Shown here: positions 11,695-22,733 of the stretch, in pieces | Numbering within the stretch: position 1 is the stretch's first letter | Layout of the letters: every line of letters starts with the position of its first letter | Source of the DNA: Archegozetes longisetosus | Lineage: Eukaryota > Arthropoda > Arachnida > Sarcoptiformes > Trhypochthoniidae | DNA: 64,000 nucleotides | Direction of reading: 5' to 3' | NCBI GenBank assembly: GCA_018873245.2 | Contig: JAEMBT020000006.1 | Coordinates: 7,399,855-7,463,854 of the forward strand | Translations under genes and position numbers: made by a program | Notes under the pieces: model-generated | Databases searched by the model: none | What the model was told of the DNA's origin: nothing | Seen by the model: only the letters and a program-made list of their open reading frames with translations

Positions 11695-14440
11695 TCAACT
11701 AATTTCAATCAAATTTTCATAAAAATTATTCACTAAATACTCACTCAATTTACTTATCGTTAGTATTTAGTTTGTGAATAATTGTTTAAAACTTTCTGGT
11801 CGTTTGTCAGCTGATTTAATTGTGTATAATTTTACAAAACTCTTCAGTTCAATTGAATTTGTGTACAATCGAAGCCCTGTTCAATGCAAAGTGAAAATAA
11901 GACGAAATTTATGTCCAAATATTTGAAAGTTTGAAACGCCTTTTAAATTGTAAATATTATCAGGAATTAATACTTTTATCAGAAGTTCAATTAATTTAAA
12001 TCAATAAAAATGTTGGAAAGGACTGAAGAGTAAGATTAAATTTTTATAATTAAAATACTAGTAACTAAGATAGAGTTTTGAAAAATTTGAAATATTTCTC
12101 AATAATAAGATTGATGCTCGTAATGAATTACTCTCAAATAAATTGATTGAGAAATAATGAAGAATCAATGATTGATTTGGCGAAGGAGTTAGCGTTAAAA
12201 TACATTTTGATCATGATGAACACAGACGCATTTAGCTTTTTGATTAAATGTCTAAAATGAATTGATTGCTTGTCTTAATAAAGTTAATGACAAAGGTTTA
12301 AATTGATGCTAAACTTTGAGAGTTGGTGAGGTAACATTAGTTGACGACTAATGCAAAAAGTAATTAAAGCTAAGTTAAACGATAACAATATAGATATATT
12401 TAACTGAATGGCACTTCATATCAATATGAAAGTTGATGTCGTTATAAACAAACGTAAATCAAATTGAAATCCAACTGATGTTTAGTCATATCTTCTACTG
12501 ATATTGACTTATATTAGAAAACTAAAATATAATAATTTCGAAGGTACCTTGATGAACAATTGCTTCCAAATTAGAAATTGATTCGTTGGTCCAGAATATT
12601 ATTTGTATTTATAAAGTTTTTAAAAACCAAAGTAGAGTCAATTGAAGTAAAAGATCTCGTTAATCTGTGGCTCGCTTTGAAAAAATTTCGGTGTCTTTAG
12701 TTTAATTTTAGGTAATTTGCCTCAAGCATAGTTAACTAGTGAGATATTGACTAAAATAATACAAAATATTCAAACTATTAATTGTAAGGCATGAATACAT
12801 GTTTGTGCCGGTATTGCCCGACCGGTTGATTTTTACCCGAAACTTTGTGGGTCAATGTTTCACGTAATGACTCATTTATTAAATTTTTGAGGCACAAGTT
12901 AGATCAACTATAATTTGAAATAAATCGTAGACTTCGTAAAACTTCTAGATTTGAACGTTAAAATGTTCGGATTTCGGTAAAATATTATCTCTAAGATAAA
13001 TATTCAAAAAATATTGCAGTTAATATTGAATTTAGAATATCTTAGAAAGGCTAAACAGCAATTTGAGCGTTAAAAGTTGAGATTATATGAATATAATGTG
13101 ACAATATTAGAGAAAAACACTCAGTGAAAAGTGTATTCTCACCAAATAGACTGTAATTTGGTTAAATTAAGTTCATTTGTTTAGACAGAAATTGAGCCAA
13201 ACACATGGCAACAAATATTAAGCAATCATTTCACTTAATTAAACACTATATTGAATATAAGTGGCAAAATAAAACAATATGATTGAATAACTTAATTATT
13301 TGTCTAAAACGTTTTAATAAATGTTAAAAATCTATGTTTTAATCAGTTGAGTACAGATAAGTAGTGTTTAGGCTAAGTAGTTATTCATTAAAATATGTGA
13401 TCTTATTAGTTAATAATTATTTCTTCAAATAATTGAACTCAATTGTCCTGTATTTGTTGGTTATTTGGCGATAACGTTGTTTTAAATGGTTTCAATGTAT
13501 TTATACGATTGGATTAATGAACTAAATGAATACTAGGCCAACAAAACAAGGCATTAATTTGACAATAGAAGGAATGTGATTTTAAACAATAGTTAACATA
13601 AGATGTTTAAGAATAGAAACAGAATTGAGATTGTTAACTACAAAAGATCGTTGATATGAGTTTAGCCTAAAGGATTAAGGGTTAAACAATGTGAGTCTTG
13701 CGCATTTAGTGGAATCAGCAATTTGTGAAGCAAGTGCCGAAACAGGTGCCGAAACCAGTACCGAAACAAGTACTGAAAGTATTCAAACTGGTCAAGAGTA
13801 TTTACAAAAGGTTTTATTATATCAAAATCGAGTTTGAAGGGGTTGGATAACCTCAGAAAGAGGTAAATGTCTTGGCAAGAGGGCAAGTGTTGAAATATTC
13901 AGAAATTTCATTTTAATCTTATTGAGCATCGATCAAAGTTGAAGTGAAGATTGCAAGTTGTGTTTAAATTGAAATGATTTGTTATTGCATGAGGGCATTG
14001 AGTCATGGGTACGAAAGAGGAAAGTTAATATTGATAGAAGTTTTTCAAGTTCAAACAATAGGCCATTCAATTATGGGGTCTGTCAGTGATTATAGGTCTC
14101 CAGAACCAACCTTTTAATTCGGTCAATACTAGCATTCTTTCAATCTTTGAAAATACGTTACTCAATTTTTCTTAAACATGTATTTAATGTCTCGACTGGA
14201 GATTAGTCGAAAACTTGGTTTGTGCAACATTTTCATAACTTGTTCAGAACACTATAGAATTGAACGATAGGTGAATTTTAGTCTATAAAACACTAGTTCT
14301 CACCACTTCACTACAGGTTATCTCTATTGCTGCTCCTTCTCTAGAGTAAAAAATCATTTGAACCAATCAGTATTTAATTTAAATATTCATAATGTTTATT
14401 TATAATTTCTAATCACAGATTGAATAAAGCCATTGTTATA
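11695..14440. other. Intergenic, 2.7 kb, with a 12-base repeat
   Basis: AT-rich and gene-free as far as I can see. At about 13730-13785 a 12-base unit (GTGCCGAAACAG and variants) repeats about four times inside a 52-codon frame that would encode Glu/Thr/Ser-rich sequence; there is no other sign of a gene. The last few hundred bases should contain the COMMD10 promoter and possibly a small first exon. Confidence 0.45.
13726..13790. repeat. 12-base imperfect tandem repeat
   Basis: Units resembling CAAGTGCCGAAA, CAGGTGCCGAAA, CCAGTACCGAAA and CAAGTACTGAAA follow one another without gaps. The period is a multiple of three, so a reading frame is kept, but no gene context supports translation. Confidence 0.6.
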
Positions 14441-14995
14441 ATGAATGGAATGGACTCATCAAAGTTTCCCAAATTTCTGTCACGAATTGTTGAGAAATTT
14501 GACGAAAAAGAGGATAGAATATTCTCAGAAGAGGAACAAAACAAACTACAAACAATATTTTCGATAGATGACAGTCGCAAAATACGACTAGTGATTAAAA
14601 CAATACGTGACTTACTGAAACAAATAGTTTATAATTTAATCAAACCGAAAGTTGTTGCAACAGAATTGAGTGATTTAGGTTTGGAGAGTTCGAAAGTTAT
14701 TGCCTTTGTTGAGGTTTGGAACAATAATGCGTCTAAAATAATTGAAAGACTCAAAGAGAAGTCGTTTGAAACCGCACCCGTCCAACTCTCAGACATCAAT
14801 TGGAAAATTAAAATTCTGACTAATCAAAGCTGTCAAACTCGTGAAAAAGTCGCACTAGCCCAACTTGATCTATGTCTTAAAAGTGAGAACAAAGCCCCCA
14901 CTAATGTTTCATTAGACTTTAGTCACGACGAGTTATCACAGCTGTATGAGAGCATCGAAGCCATTCAGACTCAGATTGACATTCTTCAGAAATAA
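14441..14995 (+). CDS. COMMD10: COMM domain-containing protein 10
   Basis: A subunit of the COMMD/CCDC22/CCDC93 (Commander) assembly that recycles endosomal membrane proteins with the retriever complex. The single visible exon encodes about 184 residues, close to the family length of about 200. It starts with MDSSKFPKFLSRIVEKF, as COMMD10 does (a Phe-Pro helix), then SEEEQNKLQ, and ends in a COMM domain (about residues 120-184) with WKIKI, VSLDFSHDEL and a final helix. Homology seems to extend a few codons upstream of ATG 14441 (LNKAIVI), up to a splice-acceptor-like sequence ending CACAG at 14418. A small upstream coding exon is therefore likely, but I could not locate it. An AATAAA signal is at about 15051. 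Confidence 0.9.
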   Translation: MNGMDSSKFPKFLSRIVEKFDEKEDRIFSEEEQNKLQTIFSIDDSRKIRLVIKTIRDLLKQIVYNLIKPKVVATELSDLGLESSKVIAFVEVWNNNASKIIERLKEKSFETAPVQLSDINWKIKILTNQSCQTREKVALAQLDLCLKSENKAPTNVSLDFSHDELSQLYESIEAIQTQIDILQK

Positions 14996-15800
14996 TATAA
15001 TCTCTTGTATGTGATGTATTGTCAAATAATCTTATGTAAAGTTAATTTAAATAAAACAAAATGAGATTCCAAATAAAAATTCTTGTGGCCGTTGACTTTA
15101 TTTAAGTTCATAAAACTAACTAAAAGAATGTGATTCTTAAACTTGTAATGACTTGTGAAAGACAATTGACGAGAGAATGGGCGTTAAGATCCTATCCATA
15201 AAAGAACTAATACCAGTTATAATCCATCTATATTTTGAGCAAAACAAGATGAAAATGATTTATTTGATAATTAAGTTAATATTATGATAATATTGGAAGT
15301 AGAGAGTAATTTAGTATAAAAGCGTGTTTGTAAAAAGTTTTAAAAAAGTCAAATTATAAAGTTCAAAAGTCAAATTGAAAAGATCAGATTACAAAAATCA
15401 AATTACAAGTCGTTCGCCTTATAATGGATGTCTTCCTGAAATTCGTAGAAAAACTTCAGTGAATAAAAAATAACTTGCAAAATAAAAATATTACTGAAGG
15501 GCATGAATGACAAACAGATGAGGTGAAAAAAACATGATATTAGAAATTGAAAGAAGTAGTGAGCCAAACCTGTAGGTTTACTAACCTTACAATTGTTGGA
15601 GATCCTTTGCCCTAACACTTCATTGATCTATAGAAAGCAAGTTCAGAGGTGGAGATTCACCGAGTGTTTGCTTAAAAAGTTCATTCAATTAATACTTTCT
15701 CTTCATAACTCTTATATTTTCCTCAAACATCTCTCACATTCTCACTTTCGATCTGCATCTCCATCGGTTCACTGGTTCCCATAGCCTGAACATTTGTAAA
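14996..15800. other. Intergenic between COMMD10 and chitinase
   Basis: Holds the COMMD10 3' UTR and the chitinase promoter. Between about 15345 and 15410 the motif AAAGTCAAATTA recurs several times with changes. No gene is seen. Confidence 0.5.
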
Positions 15801-18800
15801 ATGTTGAGAAGTCTAGTCTTACTTCTCATTGTTTATTTTAACATATTTTCTTATTTGAATGTTTATTCACTTGGATGTCCTGAACATGAAGTCGAAGGCA
15901 AAGTTGATAATTCCAATTCTGGTAAGTCATACAAACTTATCTGCAAATTTGATTCCAAAGCTCTGTTAGTGAACAGGTTTGACGTTCAAACTGTTTGCTT
16001 AACAGTTATGCAGTATTGCTTTCACTTGATTTTACTTCGAGACTAGAATTTATTTATAACTTAACTTTTCATTTTATGAAAGCTTTGTCAAAAAATGCAT
16101 TGCGACTTAGATTAAAATAATAGAATTGTGTTAGAAATCAAATTTATCATAAATATTTGTTCTGAGCTGATAAAAATCTTGAATGTTTTTTGACTTCATA
16201 AACAAAATATATAATTAATGCGCTTAAAATTCATTGTATACTCTATGAATACAATGCATACAAAACTGCATACAAACTAGAAATGATGCTGTCTTACGAC
16301 AATATTTCTATCAGACCATAATAATTGATATAATATGAAATAAATTTTAATCGTCTTAGATTAAATAGAGAATCAGAATAAAAAATTAAACTGAAATTGA
16401 GGCCCAAAAGAAGAATGATAAAGCAGGAACAATGCTTTCTTTTATCTGTGCATCTTTTTGAGTTAATTACTGTATTTGTATTGAATACCCAAAGCGTATC
16501 AGTATTAGAACAGATTGTGTTATAAAGCACTTTTTATGTAATTTAGTATCAAACGACATGAAACTGGTCTGTTATTATGGAAGTTGGGCTGTGTATCGTC
16601 CCGGTAACGGAAAATTTCCAGTCGAAGAAATAGACCCTTTTCTATGCAGGTATAACATTTATAAATCTGTCGAAACTAATGACCAAACTTGACATTTAAT
16701 GGATTCGATTGAATTGAATAGCCATTTGGTTTATGCATTCGCTGGCTTGGGACACGATTATAAAATTAGACCTCTTGACCCTTACAATGATTTGAAAGAA
16801 AACTATGGAAAGGGAGCTTTCCTAAAATTTAACTCACTCAAGAATATTAATAAAAACTTAAAAACTCTGATTGCCATCGGAGGATGGAACGAAGGATCCA
16901 TTAAATATTCAAATATGGCAATGAAACCAGAAGCTCGAAAGATTTTTGCTGATAGCGTAGTTGAATTCCTAGACAGATATGGTTTCGATGGTCTCGATCT
17001 TGATTGGGGTAATGTATACTGTATTTTTTAATTGGAAAGTTTGTCGTTGAAACCATTTGAATAACGATGAAAATCTACAAATATAGAATATCCGACTGCG
17101 AGAGGCGGTAAACCTGAAGATAAACAAAACTTTGTTGCACTTCTCAAGGATCTGAAAGAAGCTTTAAGTCCTCGCGGATACTTATTAACTGCTGCCGTAT
17201 CTGCAGGAAAGTGGTTTATCGATCCAGCCTATGATATTCCACAAGTTTCTGAGTAAGTATGGTAAATAGTTGAAGCTTCAGAGGTTTAAACTAATAATAA
17301 TTACATATTAGATACCTCGACATAATAAATGTAATGTGTTACGACTATCATGGAGGATGGGAAAATAAAACAGGTAGGACTTTGCTAAAATTTGACCTTA
17401 TCTAAAATAACTTTATTAAAAGCTATGTATCGTAAATTGCACATTAAGCCGTTTTATCATTAAACTGTTTTCTTATTAATAAAACAACGGCATAATAGAA
17501 GAGTAGATGCGCAGTACTTGCAGCTTAATATGCAAATTACGATAAAGTTGTACTCTCATTAGGCCTATACCCAAAATTTCAGTCAATTGAACTTTTCGAA
17601 CAGATTTAGTCATATTTTTCTAGAAACCAGTTACTGTTAAGAATATGATTGTAAACCAAGTTATTTTATGAAAATAAAACATTCTTTTAATTTGATAGGA
17701 CATAACGCTCCAATATACGCCCGTCCCGAAGAAGTGGACAATGACAGAATATCTAATGTGGTACGTATCTTAAGCTTAGTTTCTGTGAAACTGGCCAAAT
17801 CTAGCATTGAAAGTTTGAATCGATATGAACGATTAATCTGACACGTGTTTGATTATTTGGAATGATTGCAGAACTTTTCAATAAACTACTGGATCTCAAA
17901 GGGGGCACCAAGAAATAAAATAGTTTTAGGAATGGGAACATACGGCCGATCGTTTACTTTGCAAAGAGCAGAAAACAACGGTTTAGGAGCTCCTGCACCA
18001 CAACCAGGACAAGCAGGACCTTATACTAGAGAACCTGGTTCTCTCGGCTATAATGAGGTTCGCATTTTTCTTAACATCCAATGTAAGAATTTACACCAAA
18101 CTGATTTTCTAAATTTTTCAAACTAGATTTGCGAGATGAAACTTAACAGCGACCGGTGGACTGAAGTTCGCGATCCCTATCATCTAGCTCCATATGCATA
18201 CAGAGACAGGCAATGGGTTGGATATGACGACGTCGAGAGCATTACACTTAAGGCTCAATATATTAAATCGATGCAATTGGCAGGCGGTATGATATGGTCA
18301 GTTGAAACTGACGACTTCAGAGGAAAATGCGGACCAAAATACCCACTTTTGAATGCGATCAACAAAGTATTCAAAAGTGATAACGTTGTCCTGCCTCTTC
18401 CAAAACCCTCTGAAACAGATGCAGCCAAACCATCAACACCTTCATCAGCGCCAACAAAACCATGGGTTTGGGCTAAACCTTCCTCTACAGCTTCGTCTTC
18501 ACAGACTCCTTCATCCACATCATCTTCTCCATCAAGTTCAGTCACGTGGTGGTCTTCTACCTCAACCACTCCAACCTCATCCTCCACATGGTGGCCACAA
18601 CCGTCTTCTTCTTCATCTCCATCCACGTGGTGGCCACAGCCATCGAAGTCAACTGCGGGTTCCACTATTTGGTGGTCTTCAACAGCTTCATCGTCATCTA
18701 ATTCTTGGCCGTGGGCGGCAACACATCCAACACAGAGTGGTTCTACCCCTACTAAACCCGAAGAAATGACGAGCACAACAACTTCAACGACTACATCAAC

Positions 18801-19083
18801 TGCTAGTTCTGGCAATAATCCTAACAGTGGAGAAGAAAATAGTAGAAAATTTGTTTGTAAAGATGTTGGTATTTTCAGGAATCCCAACGATTGTCAGAAA
18901 TTCTATCGATGTGTTCCCACTGTCAGGTCAGGAAAATACACATTACACGAATACAAATGTCCAGAAAATACTGTGTTCAATGGTGAAACAAGTCTTTGCG
19001 ATTGGGTAGAAAATGTCCCGATTTGTCAGACCAAAGTTCCCTCAAATTTCTTCCGTAACATCAACTTTAGGAGGGTTAAATAA
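15801..19083 (+). CDS. Secreted GH18 chitinase with S/T/P/W linker and CBM14
   Basis: Eight exons (15801-15921, 16547-16649, 16722-17008, 17087-17252, 17312-17373, 17699-17760, 17872-18057, 18127-19083) join in frame to 647 residues. An N-terminal signal peptide (LRSLVLLLIVYFNIFSYLNVYS) is followed by a complete glycosyl hydrolase 18 barrel: CYYGSWAVYRPG, HLVYAFAG, the strand IAIGGWN, the catalytic FDGLDLDWE with its acid Glu restored exactly across an exon junction, MCYDYHG and the terminal GGMIWSVETDD. It should cleave chitin outside the cell. A linker of about 130 residues rich in Ser, Thr and Pro follows, likely O-glycosylated. The last 60 residues form a six-cysteine CBM14/peritrophin-A chitin-binding domain. 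The architecture is that of arthropod gut or moulting chitinases, including the mite group 15 allergens. The linker is odd in carrying five Trp-Trp pairs. Introns 1 (625 bases) and 5 (325 bases) are the longest; intron 5 contains an inverted repeat. Confidence 0.95.
17428..17544. repeat. Inverted repeat in chitinase intron 5
   Basis: The 22-base arm at 17428-17449 (TATCGTAAATTGCACATTAA and GC) matches the reverse complement of 17523-17544 at about 20 of 22 positions. A second, inner pair (GCCGTTTTAT against ATAAAACAACGGC) lies inside. The 117-base unit could fold as a nested hairpin or be a small inverted-repeat element. Confidence 0.6.
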
Positions 19084-19393
19084 TTGAACATTTATTCATT
19101 TTCTTTTTAATTTATTTGCATTGAATAACATAACTAATAAGTTAATATTAAATAAAAAATAAGGCATAAGAATTCGGGCAATTGATTACATTTGAGTAGA
19201 CATTAAAAATCTAAAAGCTATTTAATTTCTAATAAACTAATAAGTAGATACTATTAAGCAATGCTATTAAGCATTAAAACTTTCACACAATCATAAAATT
19301 AAACTTAGATGTAAAACATTATAAAAACAAAATCAGCTCAATTAAATTCATCAAATCGAGTAAAATATTTGGCACTTTATTTTAAATCCTAAG
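19084..19393. other. Convergent intergenic gap
   Basis: About 310 bases of AT-rich sequence separate the stops of the chitinase (+) and chondroitin synthase (-) genes. It contains AATAAA-like signals such as the one near 19152 and otherwise nothing notable. Confidence 0.5.
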
Positions 19394-21757
19394 TTATAAT
19401 TTCAAAAACTTATTTAAATTGATATATTTGGCGAGTTCTTGAACTGATCCTAAGCTGGTTAATTTGGTTCCTAGACACATCTCATATTGCAAAGATGTTA
19501 AGGATTGATCACAATGAATGTCATGATAGATGTGAACTAATCCGTGATCAGCACTGCGGAATATAGTCAGATTGCTTTGAATAATTTTGTCGTATAGATT
19601 TACGTCTTCCATGCCCCAGCCATGAATTGAAACATTGAAACCTCCAACTGCTTGAAGATCACTATTGTATAAAGAGACAATACCGAAACCGAATTGTCTC
19701 CAGTAACCTCTACTGTCAAATATGTCTAAACTATTGGCGCTCTTATGCGGTATAAACTGAGGACTGTATTGACTAAAAACAATAGGAAAATATATTTGTG
19801 TCCCTTGGATAGTATTGAGTCGAACGCGATTTATCACTTCATCAGTGAAATGCATGTCGACGTCTAAGAATAGAAGTAAAGCATCCTTTGGAAACATTGT
19901 CGCTCCTCTTTGAAGTGCGGCCGCACGCGAAAAAAAGCCTCCCAGCTGTGCGACTTTTAATGATATCCCAGACTTTTTGATATCATCTAGAATAGCTTTT
20001 GACTGATTCAACTGTTGGGCACTTTGAGCAGCGTCTGGAAAGAGGACAACTGCTAAGCTGATATATTTATCTGCTAATTGGACTTGTTTGAAATTCTCAA
20101 TAAATCGATTGAAGGCCTCAATACGTCCTGAGAGTGGAAGGATTATATTGACCATTTCGTTAGGCCTTGAATTTTTAACTTCTTTTATTTGTAATTTTGA
20201 AAATGTTTGGACGGCGTACGCGTGACGACGCACCGGAATCGTCATTTTGCGACCTCTGTATCTTTTGTATACCATTGACAAATCAAGAATATATTCAGCA
20301 CCAATTAATGGATCAACTCTCATATATCCATAGTACAGATTTTTGAACTCCATAATTCTTCCCCTTTTTTTCGAGTATTTGTTGATCATTGACATTATGT
20401 CTTGTATGTTATTCTCAATTGATTTCCAAATATGATTTTCAACATGTCGTTTAGGATTCACATTAGTTGAAGAATAAATATTATGAGATATAAAATCCCA
20501 TGGAATATAGGTATCTCTGACTGAAATCGAATCAAAACTTATCGATTGTCCAAGTATTTTCGATTCATTAAAATGTAACTGGTCGAGATTCAAATTATCA
20601 ATATCATCAATAGAAATATTAAGAAGTTGACTAATTTCAAGGTAACGACGATATAATTCAACCAATCGATGCCTAACTTTCTGATGCTCGTTATTTTTTA
20701 CAAATAAATGGAGCTTTTTCATATTTGAGGGAGATTTGACAGGATGTATTGTTATGGCTCCATTCACTTCTTTTGCTCGAATTATTCCTTCCTTATAACC
20801 GACTTCTGCGCTGGAGTTGTGGTGAAACAAGTGTTGCATATCATAACTCCACGTGCACGGAATTCCAACTGAACGACGGACACATCGACCTATCTCTACA
20901 TCTTCGTGGGTTGAGTATAAATGTTTGAGGCAGTACTGAATATTATTAGCAAACAATTGAAGAGTAGTTCTGCTCATTATGACTCCAGGCCCTCCCATAC
21001 AAAAGTTTTCGTCCGATTCTAGACTCAATTGTCCAAATTCTTCTTTATTGCCCACTCCCGCCTGACCTATGAATTGAGGTTTACTGCTGTTGATTTGTCG
21101 AAGAAATTCTTCCAACTTTTCAGTATTGATATACACGTCATCGTCGGCGCGCATAAAATACTCAAACTTATCAATGAAGTGATCAGACATGAACTTAAAC
21201 ATCAAAAAAGACTTCTTTTGTGGCGGATATGAGTCATCGACGGTTGGAAGCGATACAAGTGGTAAACCATACGAAGATCTATGTTATAGTTCAAAACTTA
21301 ATTCAATCTCGTTTTAAACATAAAAGTTTTTGACTAAATTGTTGAGAAATTATTTGACAACTGATTGATTGGTGAATACATACCTGGAAGAAGAACTTGA
21401 GAAGAATATAACTTTTCCATCAAAGCGTTGAGCCCAAGTCTTATAAATAGAAAGAGCCCTTGAGTCCAGATATTTCTGAGCAGTCATCACACCAATTAAT
21501 ACCAAACTTTTCTTTTCATTCTGTTGACGAATATCTTCTACCAATTGATCTAAAACTGCAATTTTCTGATCCAAATGTTCACTATTGGCATAATTAATTG
21601 ACTTAAAGGGACAAAAATTGGTTTCTTTCCATTGATATCTTAAGGTACGGAATTGGGAGAAGAGAGCGAAACCAATGAGAAATCCAGCCAATAAATGCAA
21701 TAAATTGGATGAAAAACATCTTGAGATTCGCTTTAAACCATTCATTTCGACAATCAT
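19394..21757 (-). CDS. CHSY1: Chondroitin sulfate synthase
   Basis: A Golgi type II membrane glycosyltransferase that builds the chondroitin chain from alternating glucuronate and N-acetylgalactosamine. Two exons (21757-21384 and 21278-19394) join to 752 residues; human CHSY1 has about 800. After a short cytosolic tail comes one membrane helix (LLHLLAGFLIGFALFSQF). The N-terminal GT31-type half has PPQKKSF, the metal-binding FMRADDDVYI and NFCMGGPGVIMSR, then EDVEIGRCVRR. The C-terminal GT7-type half has RRHAYAVQTFSK, a second acidic motif FLDVDMHF and GWGMEDVNLYDKI. Both acidic motifs are present, which favours an active bifunctional synthase over the polymerising factor CHPF. The intron is 105 bases. 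The start could also be the Met six residues further in. Confidence 0.95.
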
Positions 21758-22733
21758 TTAGTTTTCATTGGAATTATTCACATTTTTATAATTATATTAC
21801 TAGTAATTTAGTCACATATACTCCAATTCAATTGAATTTAATGTTGAAAAAGTATCAAATTTATAATTATTTCTATTTATATAAATATTATTCAAGTCTT
21901 TTGTATACAATCTAAGCATAAGTTATTTGTTTTGTAAACTTTCCAAAAATGCATTACTTTTTTCTAATAAATAACTTAAGTTGGGTTAAGAAAATATATT
22001 TCTTATGAATTGAGAACTAACTTCTATCTAAAGAGTTAGAGATGATAATTTGAATAGCTTTTATAATGAAAAAGTTCATTACTACTTAATATAAATAAAA
22101 CCTATCATTAGCTTAATGTCATCATTTGTTCTAAACTTAGTTTTAATCAAACTTAATCCTTCTTATCATCAGTTTTCAAGTGTTTTTGAAGAACATTATT
22201 GAGAGCAAAGCAGTTGATATCATGCGCACTACTATTGTATAAGAGAGTTAGGTGTCACAATTAGTAACGTTACTGAAAAACTTGCCCACATTAGACTTTT
22301 GGTTGCACAGCTATTTATCCCTACAGGTAAAACGTTACATTTCCATTACTATCTTTGCTCAGATTCCCTAAATCTTGGTCGAAACCTTTCAGGTTGCAAT
22401 AAGTCTATGATTAGACGGTTTAAAAAACGTAAAGCTGATAAGCCTTTAACCCTTACTTCGGGCGCTGCACTTTAGTTACGTATAGTTTTAAACATGCACT
22501 CCTACGTAACATAATTAATGAATGATAAGTGTAGACGACATGAGCTAGAAAGTCACAAAATCAATGAACAACTCATGACAACATCTGCTGAAATTTAGTT
22601 TATGATAACAGCTATTATTCACCATTACTTTTGTTATATTATTTCTTTTAATTCTTGTCAAGTCTAAGTGTTTTATAGCTTCAGTTAAGTCATATCTAAA
22701 TAAGTGACAATTAGTTGAGACAATTGTTCACAA
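21758..22733. other. Divergent intergenic region
   Basis: Nearly 1 kb between the starts of chondroitin synthase (-) and SCAMP (+), so it should hold both promoters. A slightly GC-richer stretch at 22200-22500 reads as no recognisable protein in any frame. Confidence 0.5.

Noticed and set aside
13677-13838. 52-codon Glu/Thr/Ser-rich frame
   Set aside because: It results from a 12-base tandem repeat, with no Met start, splice sites or neighbours to support a gene.
18255-18887. 210-codon open frame on the minus strand
   Set aside because: It is the antisense shadow of the chitinase Ser/Thr/Pro linker; its Val/Asp-rich product is an artefact of that composition.
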